Assembly (NCBI GenBank): GCA_018241725.1
Contig: JAFEDI010000022.1
Span: 1-61,227, forward strand
Source of the DNA: Pseudomonadota bacterium
GTDB lineage: Bacteria > Pseudomonadota > Gammaproteobacteria > Burkholderiales > Rhodocyclaceae
Length of the DNA stretch: 61,227 nucleotides
Direction of reading: 5' to 3'
Shown: positions 35,065 to 41,628 of the stretch, in pieces
Numbering within the stretch: the first letter of the stretch is position 1
Layout: each line of letters starts with the position of its first letter
Notes under the pieces: generated by a model
What the model saw: only the letters and a program-made list of their open reading frames with translations
Database searches by the model: none
What the model was told of the DNA's origin: nothing
Translations under genes and position numbers: made by a program

Positions 35065-36606
35065 TCACTCCTCTCCATGATGCCCCGTAAGTAAGTCTAG
35101 GATGGCTTGTTGCAGCCGGCCTTTTTCTTCCAAGGACTTATAGACCTTGCGTTCCACTGAAGTCGCAGATATACGTACGATAGTCATGTGGTTCTTTTGC
35201 CCGGGCCGTTTAATACGGGCGTTCGCCTGTTCGTAGGTTTCGTTCGACGCATAGGGGGCGTACCAGATTACGGTGCTCGCAACTTCCAGGTTTATCCCGT
35301 GGGACATCGCTCGCGGATGAGCCAAGATAATCTGTGCGTCTCGTCGGCTCTTCGTCCTGAAGTCGCTGAAAATCTTCGACCGTGCAGCGTCCGATACTGA
35401 CCCGTCTATCACGGATACGCCGTATCCGTCCGTCTTTAACTGAGATAATAGCACTCCGATTACGGAAGTAAAAGGCACGAACACGATTACTTTCTCATCA
35501 CAGGCGTCGATGATCTCCCGTATAGCGTCGTATCGTGGCTTCACATCAAGTAATGCGACCTGTTTATCTTCTCCGTATATAGCGCCACATGCCGCCTGAA
35601 TGAGTTTGTTGGCGAGGACTGCGGCGTTAACCGCCGTGATGTTTACCCCCTTAACCTCCGTGCAGGACTCATCCAGCAGTTGCTTATGATGCTTCCGCTG
35701 TTCGTCTGTGAGGTCCACTGTCAGGTCGATATAGGACACGGGCGGTAGGTCGATACAGTCCTCTGTTCGGAACCGCACGCACGGGCGCATGTATTTCGCT
35801 ACGATCTCCTCTGCGCCCTCCCGCGGCTCCCACTTAAACTGCGTGACTTTCCGCATCACCATGTCGCGAAATGTACCGTAGCTCACGCCGGTTGACTTCG
35901 GACGAATCAGTTCTATTTGGTGGTACGCATCCGTCGGTTCGTTCGGCGTAGGCGTCCCAGTCATTCCCCACACCCAAGTGGCGGTGTCCGTGAGCGTCTT
36001 TATTGCCTTATACGCTCCTGTCTTATTACGGGCTACCTGCGCTAGCTCGTCGATAACTACCATGTCAAACTGACCACGAAGTAGCTCCGCCCGGACACGA
36101 ACGCTTTCGGCATTGAGGATACATATCCTGGCCCGCTTCGCTAGTTTCTCCTTACAAACGCTTGGGGAGCCGCGGAGGATATCGTGCGACAAATGCGGGA
36201 AGTTAAGGAATATCGTTGATCCCCACACGTCTTTCAACGTCGATCGCGGGGAGATAATAAGCACGCGGTTTACCTGCTTCGCGCGAATCAGGTAGTCGAT
36301 GGCCCACAGGACAGCGAGGGTCTTGCCGGTGCCCATCCCGTTAAGCACGAACATACGCCGATATACAGTACACATATCGGCAGTAATTCGCTGATGCCGC
36401 ATCGGGGTATACGGGCCACACCAGTTATATCCGTAATGGATAGGACTCGGCGCTGCGATGTTCATGTTACGAAGGAGCCGCACTGCATCCAAGGTGTGCG
36501 GGATCGCAACTACGTCTACCCCCTCCACCTTCGCCCGCCTCGTGTTCGGAAGAGTCGCCAACTCCGGCTGATCCGGAATGATAATGTGCTGCTTAATTAC
36601 TTTCAT
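35065..36606 (-). CDS. SF2 / SNF2-type DNA helicase
   Basis: The 513-residue protein has the superfamily 2 motifs in order: YTPMRHQ near residue 66, Walker A NGMGTGKT with Lys95, VVIDELAQ with Asp186-Glu187, GMTGTPTPN near 214, and C-terminal QANARIKRPGQ. These define a helicase/translocase with two RecA-like lobes, of the kind phages use in replication, recombination or fork remodelling. The start lies inside the 3' end of MKLA copy 2, overlapping by 14 bp and thus translationally coupled. Confidence 0.88.
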   Translation of the reverse strand: MKVIKQHIIIPDQPELATLPNTRRAKVEGVDVVAIPHTLDAVRLLRNMNIAAPSPIHYGYNWCGPYTPMRHQRITADMCTVYRRMFVLNGMGTGKTLAVLWAIDYLIRAKQVNRVLIISPRSTLKDVWGSTIFLNFPHLSHDILRGSPSVCKEKLAKRARICILNAESVRVRAELLRGQFDMVVIDELAQVARNKTGAYKAIKTLTDTATWVWGMTGTPTPNEPTDAYHQIELIRPKSTGVSYGTFRDMVMRKVTQFKWEPREGAEEIVAKYMRPCVRFRTEDCIDLPPVSYIDLTVDLTDEQRKHHKQLLDESCTEVKGVNITAVNAAVLANKLIQAACGAIYGEDKQVALLDVKPRYDAIREIIDACDEKVIVFVPFTSVIGVLLSQLKTDGYGVSVIDGSVSDAARSKIFSDFRTKSRRDAQIILAHPRAMSHGINLEVASTVIWYAPYASNETYEQANARIKRPGQKNHMTIVRISATSVERKVYKSLEEKGRLQQAILDLLTGHHGEE

Positions 36607-36805
36607 CGAGAACTTCCAAGTTATAGATAGCTATGCCACGAGCGCGGGAATACCCAGGGATACTGCATAAATATGTATTAAAGAATGGAGTGACGTCGTG
36701 AACCTGAACTATAGTTCCTTTCGGCGCTATCTGCTGCCCGTACCCCATACGGACGTCAATTTCGTCCGATACGTTAATATCATTTCTAAGTCTCGCTAAT
36801 CTCAT
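36593..36805 (-). CDS. MKLA family small protein, copy 2
   Basis: The 70-residue product has MRLARLRNDINVSDE, then a long insertion before APKGTIVQV, and CSIPGYSRARG, ending LEVLDESN. The tail DESN is the out-of-frame reading of the helicase start (ATGAAAGTAATTAA). Copy 3 overlaps its start by 20 bases. Confidence 0.78.
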   Translation of the reverse strand: MRLARLRNDINVSDEIDVRMGYGQQIAPKGTIVQVHDVTPFFNTYLCSIPGYSRARGIAIYNLEVLDESN

Positions 36806-36962
36806 CTAAAAACTCCAAGTCCCCTTCATGTATGTTTATATACTGATTGCTCCCGGGGACACTACATACGTAGATACCCCGTATGAACCATTCGCACAAT
36901 ACCTGCACGGTGGTTCCTGCGGCAATCAGTCCTACTGGTGTTCGTAGTGTAGCTAGGCGCAT
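36786..36962 (-). CDS. MKLA family small protein, copy 3
   Basis: This 58-residue copy is shorter than the others: MRLATLRTPVGLIAAGTTVQ, then CSVPGSNQYINI and LEFLDEISET at the end. The start is only two bases after the T-run of terminator 36965-36992 and has no Shine-Dalgarno sequence, so how it is translated is unclear. It has the smallest spacer between the opening and the G-T-T-V-Q-V core and may show the minimal fold. Confidence 0.75.
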   Translation of the reverse strand: MRLATLRTPVGLIAAGTTVQVLCEWFIRGIYVCSVPGSNQYINIHEGDLEFLDEISET

Positions 36963-36964
36963 AG

Positions 36965-36992
36965 AAAAGAGGGCGCGTGTTACCGCGCCCTC
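36965..36992 (-). terminator. intrinsic terminator after the 37000-37599 gene
   Basis: GAGGGCGCG and CGCGCCCTC form a 9-bp stem with a 6-base loop, followed on the minus strand by TTTTCT. It lies 8 bp beyond the stop of the leftward gene at 37000-37599 and almost touches the start of MKLA copy 3. Genes downstream therefore need read-through or antitermination. Confidence 0.8.
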
Positions 36993-36999
36993 CCGGGTG

Positions 37000-37599
37000 T
37001 TACTCAGCGGCCGGGGCGCCGCCCTTCATGGCCAGGATGCGCTCTGCGACCTGCTTGACAGCCGGGTCCGCCAGCAGATGCGCGATGCGCAGCGCCGTGG
37101 TCTTGGCCTTGTCGCCGCTCGGGTCCACGATCGGCTTCAGGTCTTCCGCCACATCCGGCGCAGTCTTGCCGGTCGTCGCCGCGTACACAGCCAGATACGC
37201 CGTGATGAGGATCGACAGGTTCATGGTCGGCGCACGCGGCACACCGGCAGCGATCGGGCTGGCGTTCGTGAAGAACGCTTCGCCTTCCTCAGCCAGCCTC
37301 GCCACGACAGCGCGCATGTCCGAGACCACGGTGTCTTCGGCCTTGCTGACGATGGCGGACTTCAGGCCGAGCAGCGCCAGTCGAACCCACACCGGCTTGG
37401 GAAACTGCGCCAGCGTAAAGACCTCCTTATCGGCTTCGATCCACTTCCCCTCGGCGTCGCGGCGTCGTTCGGTCGCCGTCAGGGCGAAGGTATTGGTTGC
37501 GGTATCGACGGTATAGTCGAAACCGACGCGCTTCGGACGCGGCTTGACAACCTTCGGTTCGGCAGTGAGACCCAGGTCAATCGGTTCGGGAGAGTTCAT
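37000..37599 (-). CDS. hypothetical abundant-type protein, 199 aa
   Basis: The N-terminus is basic and proline-rich (AEPKVVKPRPKRVGFDYTV). A mixed alpha/beta middle follows with FPKPVWVRLALLGLKSAIVS, then Ala-rich helices and a C-terminal AERILAMKGGAPAAE. It is GC-rich compared with its neighbours and is closed by a strong terminator, suggesting high expression. I do not recognise the family. It overlaps the VRR-NUC gene by 23 bp. Confidence 0.65.
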   Translation of the reverse strand: MNSPEPIDLGLTAEPKVVKPRPKRVGFDYTVDTATNTFALTATERRRDAEGKWIEADKEVFTLAQFPKPVWVRLALLGLKSAIVSKAEDTVVSDMRAVVARLAEEGEAFFTNASPIAAGVPRAPTMNLSILITAYLAVYAATTGKTAPDVAEDLKPIVDPSGDKAKTTALRIAHLLADPAVKQVAERILAMKGGAPAAE

Positions 37600-37930
37600 C
37601 TCGCAAGCTCCTCAGAAATTTGGACAATTCGTGGATGTCAGATTCAGACCGGACAACAAGGTACTGACCTTGTGCTTCTACTATAGCGGCCTGTTGCCGA
37701 CGTTGCAAGGGGGTTAGTTCATTCTTTCCACCGGGGTCTTTCGTTTCGATGCCGATAAACCAGCCGTGCAGACAGAGAATGAAATCCGGAACCCCCCGTA
37801 CTCCGTAGCCCGTCTGCACCGGCATGTACCACCAGCACGACGGCCCAAGCGACTTCAGCACCCCCTTGACCCGCTCCTTGACATCCGCCTCGGAGCGCAC
37901 TATCGCGCTACCCCGGCTAGCTGCAGCCAT
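37577..37930 (-). CDS. VRR-NUC domain nuclease
   Basis: The 117-residue protein matches the compact VRR-NUC fold of PD-(D/E)XK nucleases: YGVRGVPDFILCLHG provides the Asp, GIETKDPGG gives Glu-x-Lys, and LTPLQRRQQAAIVEAQGQYL follows. Stand-alone phage VRR-NUC proteins act as structure-specific nucleases in recombination or replication. It overlaps the exonuclease gene by 31 bp. Confidence 0.82.
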   Translation of the reverse strand: MAAASRGSAIVRSEADVKERVKGVLKSLGPSCWWYMPVQTGYGVRGVPDFILCLHGWFIGIETKDPGGKNELTPLQRRQQAAIVEAQGQYLVVRSESDIHELSKFLRSLRDELSRTD

Positions 37931-38439
37931 AGATGCTGCCGGCGGGCGTCTTCAAGCGCGTCATGCGCCACTGTCTTACCGAGAATCCGGGTCACTTCGG
38001 CGTCGATCTCGTCTCGTCGATCCCGCGGAACCCCGGCTCGCTCCGTGCGATAGCACCGTTCCTGCCAGTATTCCCACGGAAGGTTGTGCCCGATCCGATA
38101 GGCATGCCAGCGAAGGATGGGGAGATCGAACGATGCTCCGTTACTCCATACCGTGTACCCGTCAGGGAGCGACGCCTGCTGGAACGCTATATACAGATTG
38201 CACAGAACTACGTGCATGCGCAGTCGAACGGCAGCGGTCTGCTTGAGCCGTGCTTCCTCCCGCTGCTTCATCCACCAGAGGATCGTATCGGCGTTAACCT
38301 GTGCGCCGTACGTCAACTGGCTGTCGATATCGACGTACTCATGGAAAGTAAACTGCGGGCTAAACACCCCGATACTAAGCACTACAGAAGTCGGCCCGGT
38401 GCCGAGCGTTTCGATGTCAACCATTACTACGTCTTGCAT
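37900..38439 (-). CDS. 3'-5' exonuclease, Rv2179c-like
   Basis: I start it at ATG 38439 because GAGAGG lies at the right distance. The 179 residues have VMVDIETLGTGPTSVVLSIG with Asp8 and Glu10, SNGASFDLPILRW with the second-site Asp, and VAHDALEDARRQ with the final His-Asp pair, a DEDDh exonuclease. The arrangement resembles the Rv2179c-like 3'-5' exoribonuclease family. RNA degradation or DNA trimming are both possible. The polymerase carries its own proofreading domain, so this is a separate activity. Confidence 0.82.
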   Translation of the reverse strand: MQDVVMVDIETLGTGPTSVVLSIGVFSPQFTFHEYVDIDSQLTYGAQVNADTILWWMKQREEARLKQTAAVRLRMHVVLCNLYIAFQQASLPDGYTVWSNGASFDLPILRWHAYRIGHNLPWEYWQERCYRTERAGVPRDRRDEIDAEVTRILGKTVAHDALEDARRQHLWLQLAGVAR

Positions 38440-38452
38440 GATTACCTCTCGA

Positions 38453-38701
38453 TCAGTCGTTAAGGAACCCACGGATGGCTTCTCTATGATCCATCATGTA
38501 GTTAAATGTTTCGATGATTACGAATTTCGTACCGTCTACCCCCTCTCCCCCCTCCGACAGCTTCTGCCGGAAGTACTCCGCCACCTGCGGTTTAATGGTA
38601 TCGACCATTATACGGATAAAATCCACTTGGGCTTCATACCGTTCGCAAGCGTCACGGTCGGCGAACTCAGTGCCGTCATCGGCGACGTATTTAGTTCTCA
38701 T
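38453..38701 (-). CDS. hypothetical protein, 82 aa
   Basis: MRTKYVADDGTEFADRDACE resembles the opening of small phage proteins that pair a short beta hairpin with a helix (YEAQVDFIRIMVDTIKPQV). The start overlaps the end of MKLA copy 4 by 11 bases in the same manner as family members overlap each other. Function unknown. Confidence 0.65.
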   Translation of the reverse strand: MRTKYVADDGTEFADRDACERYEAQVDFIRIMVDTIKPQVAEYFRQKLSEGGEGVDGTKFVIIETFNYMMDHREAIRGFLND

Positions 38702-38897
38702 CTAAGTAGTCCAGGCTGCCGCGTACAGCGTGAATCGTAGGGAGGGTTAGCACCAGTCCACCTGGGGCATCGAGTTGTACCCACTTGTTAAGACTATGTT
38801 CTGTTACTTGCACCGTAGTTCCGGCTGGTACAGTAACGTAGTGACGTAGATCGCAGTCCCACATTTCCAAATCGGTATTAAGCGTCGCTAGTCGCAT
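38691..38897 (-). CDS. MKLA family small protein, copy 4
   Basis: Start at ATG 38897. MRLATLNTDLEMWDCDLRHY is identical to the opening of copy 5. PAGTTVQVTEHSLNKWVQLD is nearly so, then APGGLVLTLP and LDYLDEN. The first 127 bases repeat 39093-39219 with 3 mismatches, so the two copies separated recently. The stop is within the next gene's start. Confidence 0.78.
   Translation of the reverse strand: MRLATLNTDLEMWDCDLRHYVTVPAGTTVQVTEHSLNKWVQLDAPGGLVLTLPTIHAVRGSLDYLDEN
38771..38897 (-). repeat. 127-bp near-identical direct repeat (partner 39093-39219)
   Basis: The 5' parts of MKLA copies 4 and 5 match over 127 bp with three differences, all close together near the distal end. The offset between repeats is 322 bp. 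This is a recent duplication that can still recombine. Confidence 0.9.
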
Positions 38898-39219
38898 ATA
38901 GCGGCCCTCCATCTAAAAAATCAAAGTGGACACCTCTATAATAGTCAGCCGGAAAGCTAAGCATTAACCCGCCCGGAGCGCGGACTTCCATCCACTTTTC
39001 GTTAGGTTTTGTTACGTGTACCACAGTTTCGATTGGCACGGAAACGTACTCCTTGCGCTCTCCATTCCACATGTCTAGCCCGCCGGGGGCACCGAGTTGT
39101 ACCCACCTCTTGAGACTATGTTCTGTTACTTGCACCGTAGTTCCGGCTGGTACAGTAACGTAGTGACGTAGATCGCAGTCCCACATTTCCAAATCGGTAT
39201 TAAGCGTCGCTAGTCGCAT
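38878..39219 (-). CDS. MKLA family protein, copy 5 (fused double copy, 113 aa)
   Basis: Residues 1-48 equal copy 4 through PAGTTVQVTEHSLKRWVQLG and APGGL. At that point a second unit begins without its own start (DMWNGERKEYVSVPIETVVH), continues KWMEVRAPGGLMLSFPAD and ends ATSDA. The junction aligns DMWNGERKEYVSV with EMWDCDLRHYVTV, so it arose by unequal recombination between two copies. In the second unit I-E-T-V-V-H-V replaces the usual G-T-x-V-Q-V, suggesting relaxed constraint. Confidence 0.75.
   Translation of the reverse strand: MRLATLNTDLEMWDCDLRHYVTVPAGTTVQVTEHSLKRWVQLGAPGGLDMWNGERKEYVSVPIETVVHVTKPNEKWMEVRAPGGLMLSFPADYYRGVHFDFLDGGPLYATSDA
39093..39219 (-). repeat. 127-bp near-identical direct repeat (partner 38771-38897)
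   Basis: This is the second member of the pair described at 38771-38897. It ends exactly at the start codon of copy 5 and continues a little into the A-P-G-G coding part, where the two genes diverge. Confidence 0.9.
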
Positions 39220-39427
39220 CGGGTGAACCCTCGTCTAAGTATTCCAAGTACTTAACGTATACGCCACTGGTCTTCGTACTGATTAGTAACCCACCGGGGG
39301 CGTGAATCGTTAGCCATTGCTCGCCCATGTTCTCTACTTGTACCATCGTACCGGCCTGTACTAAGACGCACTGACTGATGTTCGGGTCCCACATAGTCAA
39401 CGGAGCCCTAAGTCTCGCCAATCTCAT
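39200..39427 (-). CDS. MKLA family small protein, copy 6
   Basis: The product has 75 residues: MRLARLRAPLTMWDPNISQ, then QAGTMVQVENMGEQWLTIH, APGGLLIST and EYLDEGSPDATSDA. A good ribosome binding site GAGGTGAGG precedes it, following terminator 39446-39465, so it probably opens a new translation block. The tail ATSDA is the shifted reading of copy 5's start. Confidence 0.78.
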   Translation of the reverse strand: MRLARLRAPLTMWDPNISQCVLVQAGTMVQVENMGEQWLTIHAPGGLLISTKTSGVYVKYLEYLDEGSPDATSDA

Positions 39428-39445
39428 GCCTCACCTCGAAAGATT

Positions 39446-39465
39446 CGGGCGGTTCCCTCCGCCCG
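39446..39465 (-). terminator. hairpin upstream of MKLA copy 6
   Basis: CGGGCGG and CCGCCCG form a 7-bp stem with a 6-base loop, followed on the minus strand by AATCTTT. It lies about 250 bp after the stop of copy 7 and ends the non-coding island 39466-39712. Confidence 0.6.
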
Positions 39466-39712
39466 GTAACGTCTAAGGGCCGTCGTTTCTGTGCATACGG
39501 TACTTAGGCTTGCTGAGGACGAGGCGCATGCGTACGTCTCGCTCTCAGTTCGCAGTGTCAGATCACCATCGGGAAGAAGGGCCTAACGGCTCTGACTGCG
39601 GGGGATGCCTGCGCTCTAATCCCGCGGGACGCTCCTTTCGGATGGGCTTGTCGGCACCGCTGCCCGGATCGCGGCAATGCACATGGCCGACTCACGTATG
39701 CTTAACCCTCAG
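39466..39712. other. island without an assigned gene
   Basis: Nearly 250 bp interrupt the otherwise overlapping MKLA array. On the minus strand only short frames exist (22 residues from MCIAAIRA, 18 residues from MRLVLSKP). On the plus strand an ORF from ATG 39528 with GAGGACGAGG upstream runs to 39749, 73 residues with six Cys (SDCGGCLRSNPAG, QCTWPTHVC). I looked for a tRNA and found none. An ncRNA ending at terminator 39446-39465, or a small antisense Cys-rich protein, are both possible. Confidence 0.4.
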
Positions 39713-39904
39713 TCACTCTACCACCTCAACTACGTCGTGTATTCTATAATCGCCTATCAGCAAAATCAACCCTCCGGGGGCGTGCAACATATACTCCCCG
39801 TTCCGCTGCTCCTCCACCTGAATTACTGCCCCCGCACGTACGGCAACCCATTCGCCGTAGCGATCCACGAAGTATGTGTCCTTCTTAAGCGTTGCTAGTT
39901 TCAT
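39713..39904 (-). CDS. MKLA family small protein, copy 7
   Basis: This 63-residue copy reads MKLATLKKDTYFVDRYGEW, RAGAVIQVEEQRNGEYML, HAPGGLILLIGDY and ends VVEVVE. It is the only intact copy whose stop is not overlapped by another gene, and it lacks the D-D-E-T-S tail, which supports the view that the tail is a by-product of overlap. Confidence 0.8.
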   Translation of the reverse strand: MKLATLKKDTYFVDRYGEWVAVRAGAVIQVEEQRNGEYMLHAPGGLILLIGDYRIHDVVEVVE

Positions 39905-40094
39905 CGCCTAGGAATTCCAAATACTCGTTAACCCGCTCCTCGAACACTGATTCCATCAAGTTACCCGGGGCGTAAATAAGCACCGACCCCCGTCTAGGCT
40001 CCGCCACTTGCACGACCGCACCGGCTTTTACCGTCGTGATCGTTAGCCCCGGAGTTATCATGCAGAGGTTTCGTTTAAGCCTTGCTAGTTTCAT
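39885..40094 (-). CDS. MKLA family small protein, copy 8
   Basis: The product is 69 residues: MKLARLKRNLCMITPGLT, KAGAVVQVAEPRRGSVLIY, APGNLMESVFEERVNEYLEF and L-G-D-E-T-S-N-A. It overlaps copies 7 and 9 by 20 bases each. The final residues are encoded by the same bases as M-K-L-A of copy 7. Confidence 0.8.
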   Translation of the reverse strand: MKLARLKRNLCMITPGLTITTVKAGAVVQVAEPRRGSVLIYAPGNLMESVFEERVNEYLEFLGDETSNA

Positions 40095-40293
40095 CGTCTA
40101 AGAACTCCAAGCACTCATTAACGAACCCCCCGGATATTGACTCTATCATACCGCCGGGCGCGTGAATCGTATACCCCATATATGACCCGAGGAAGAACTG
40201 TTCCACCTGCACAGTAGTTCCCTTATTTACTACGACCTCTTCGCCCGCTCGGTTCCATAGGGTGATGTCTCGTTTAAGTATCGCCAGTTTCAT
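40075..40293 (-). CDS. MKLA family small protein, copy 9
   Basis: The start is ATG 40293 (MKLAILKRDITLWNRAGEE), not 40299. The 72 residues continue NKGTTVQVEQFFLGSYMGYT, IHAPGGMIESISGG and ECLEFLDDETSKA. It differs from copy 8 mostly between the strands, with the outer frame constant. Confidence 0.8.
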   Translation of the reverse strand: MKLAILKRDITLWNRAGEEVVVNKGTTVQVEQFFLGSYMGYTIHAPGGMIESISGGFVNECLEFLDDETSKA

Positions 40294-40516
40294 CAGCAAG
40301 GAACTCGACTACGTTATCTAGTTCATCTTTTTCTACGAAGGAAACTAATCCTCCGGGGGCGTGCAGAACATTGCAGGTGAACCAGCTAAGGCCATATAGT
40401 TGTATGGTCATATCGTTATTACTCACCTGTATAGTGGTCCCCTTCGGTAACACGCCGCCGCTAATACGCGCGTCGCCTAAGAAATAGAAATCATTTTTAA
40501 GTATCGCCAGTTTCAT
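40274..40516 (-). CDS. MKLA family small protein, copy 10
   Basis: The start is ATG 40516 (MKLAILKNDFYFLGD). The 80 residues include LPKGTTIQVSNNDMTIQLYG, CNVLHAPGGLVSFVEKDEL and VEFLADETGDT. The loop after the core is the longest of the single copies. It is most similar to copy 11. Confidence 0.8.
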   Translation of the reverse strand: MKLAILKNDFYFLGDARISGGVLPKGTTIQVSNNDMTIQLYGLSWFTCNVLHAPGGLVSFVEKDELDNVVEFLADETGDT

Positions 40517-40715
40517 CGTCATCAGCAAGGAACTCAACCGTGTCATCTAGTTCGTGCTTGTGTACGAGGGAAATTAACCCTCCGGGGGCCAACAGGCGAT
40601 AACCTCCTGACCAGTGAAAAAGCGTGGTTTCCTTAATTACCTGTACGACAGTACCCTTCGGTAATATCCCTCCCCTAAAGAAATATAAATCCTTTTTAAG
40701 CGTAGCTAACCTCAT
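40497..40715 (-). CDS. MKLA family small protein, copy 11
   Basis: The start is ATG 40715. The 72 residues read MRLATLKKDLYFFRGGILPK, GTVVQVIKETTLFHWSGGY, LAPGGLISLVHKHELDD and TVEFLADDDETGDT. The C-terminal parts of copies 10 and 11 (LADETGDT and LADDDETGDT) are nearly identical, pointing to tandem duplication. Confidence 0.8.
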   Translation of the reverse strand: MRLATLKKDLYFFRGGILPKGTVVQVIKETTLFHWSGGYRLLAPGGLISLVHKHELDDTVEFLADDDETGDT

Positions 40716-40924
40716 TCCAGCCACTCCACTTCCTCGCTAAGTTCGCCCAAATCTACCCACCTGCGCCCCGCGCTCCCGGGGGCGATCAGGATCGCCATGT
40801 CGGGGTCATCCCAAGGTTCTGCTCCTACTACCTGTACGACCGTCCCCGCGCGGATAAACGCTTCATCGTGTGACGGGGACTCGCGGAAGAACCACTGTGA
40901 CGTACGCATGCGGGCGAGCATCAT
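40712..40924 (-). CDS. MKLA family small protein, copy 12
   Basis: The start at 40924 (MMLARMRTSQWFF) overlaps the stop of the nuclease gene as ATGA; ATG 40921 is equally possible. The core is RAGTVVQVVGAEPW, then LIAPGSAGRRWVDLGE and VEWLE. It is the promoter-proximal end of the first array and is more acidic than its relatives. Confidence 0.75.
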   Translation of the reverse strand: MMLARMRTSQWFFRESPSHDEAFIRAGTVVQVVGAEPWDDPDMAILIAPGSAGRRWVDLGELSEEVEWLE

Positions 40925-41628
40925 CTCTTCGGTCTCCAGTTCGGGCATTGCTTAGCCGGGCACCAGCCGTTACATAGGCCGGATCGCTTCATCGGGAACG
41001 CTTCCGCTGAGTGCTGCAGCGATGCGTTGTCAATCTCGGTCAGCCGTACATCCCACGGATGGTTCGGCGCACGGCTTTCCTCGGTGAATCGTACTTCTCC
41101 TGAGTCCTCATCGCTTTCGCGGGGAGTGACTACCCCCTGATTATACCATATGAACCGGTATTGTACAGCCTGCAACGTCGGGAATGTATGAGATAGCAAC
41201 CATGCGTAGAAGTAGGCTTGCTCAGGGGAATGCCGTACTTTCCCTGACTTCCAGTCATAGAGCTTAGCGTAGACAGGGGTTGCCAAGTTGTCAAGCAAGA
41301 TCAGGTCGGCTTTCCCTACGGCCCACGCGAGCCGCGGGGGCAGCACGACGTGGCTCTGACCGATCGCCAGGTCATGCTCAATCAGCGGCACCCACCGACC
41401 GGAGTCCACCGCCTGCTGGACGACCCGCACGTAACCGCCTACGGCGGCGTCCAGCGCGGCCGGGAGCGGGGCCTGCCCCCGTAGGGTGCGCTCAATGTGC
41501 GCGTGCTCCTCGACGCCGCGCAGGGCCTCCGGCCCCATCTCGGACCGACATGACCGCTCCACGCGCTGATGGAAAAACTGCCGAGGACAGGTGGTGTACT
41601 GCTTCCAGGAAGTGTACGAGTGGGCCAT
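40921..41628 (-). CDS. PD-(D/E)XK nuclease, RecB/Cas4-like
   Basis: I start it at ATG 41628, overlapping the polymerase stop (TGATG). The 235 residues begin SYTSWKQYTTCPRQFFHQ, a RecB-type opening with Cys. WAVGKADLILLDN supplies the Asp and KLYDWKSGK the Asp-x-Lys of the PD-(D/E)XK site. The C-terminus has LCNGWCPAKQCPNW, giving three Cys that with the N-terminal Cys could hold an iron-sulfur cluster as in Cas4/AddB nucleases. A role in recombination or DNA end processing next to the polymerase is likely. Confidence 0.8.
   Translation of the reverse strand: MAHSYTSWKQYTTCPRQFFHQRVERSCRSEMGPEALRGVEEHAHIERTLRGQAPLPAALDAAVGGYVRVVQQAVDSGRWVPLIEHDLAIGQSHVVLPPRLAWAVGKADLILLDNLATPVYAKLYDWKSGKVRHSPEQAYFYAWLLSHTFPTLQAVQYRFIWYNQGVVTPRESDEDSGEVRFTEESRAPNHPWDVRLTEIDNASLQHSAEAFPMKRSGLCNGWCPAKQCPNWRPKR

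Noticed and set aside
39466-39712. tRNA gene on either strand
   Set aside because: I looked for T-loop GTTCRA, D-loop and acceptor pairing; the GGTGGTAGAG string near 39720 is the coding end of MKLA copy 7 and nothing pairs with it as in a cloverleaf.
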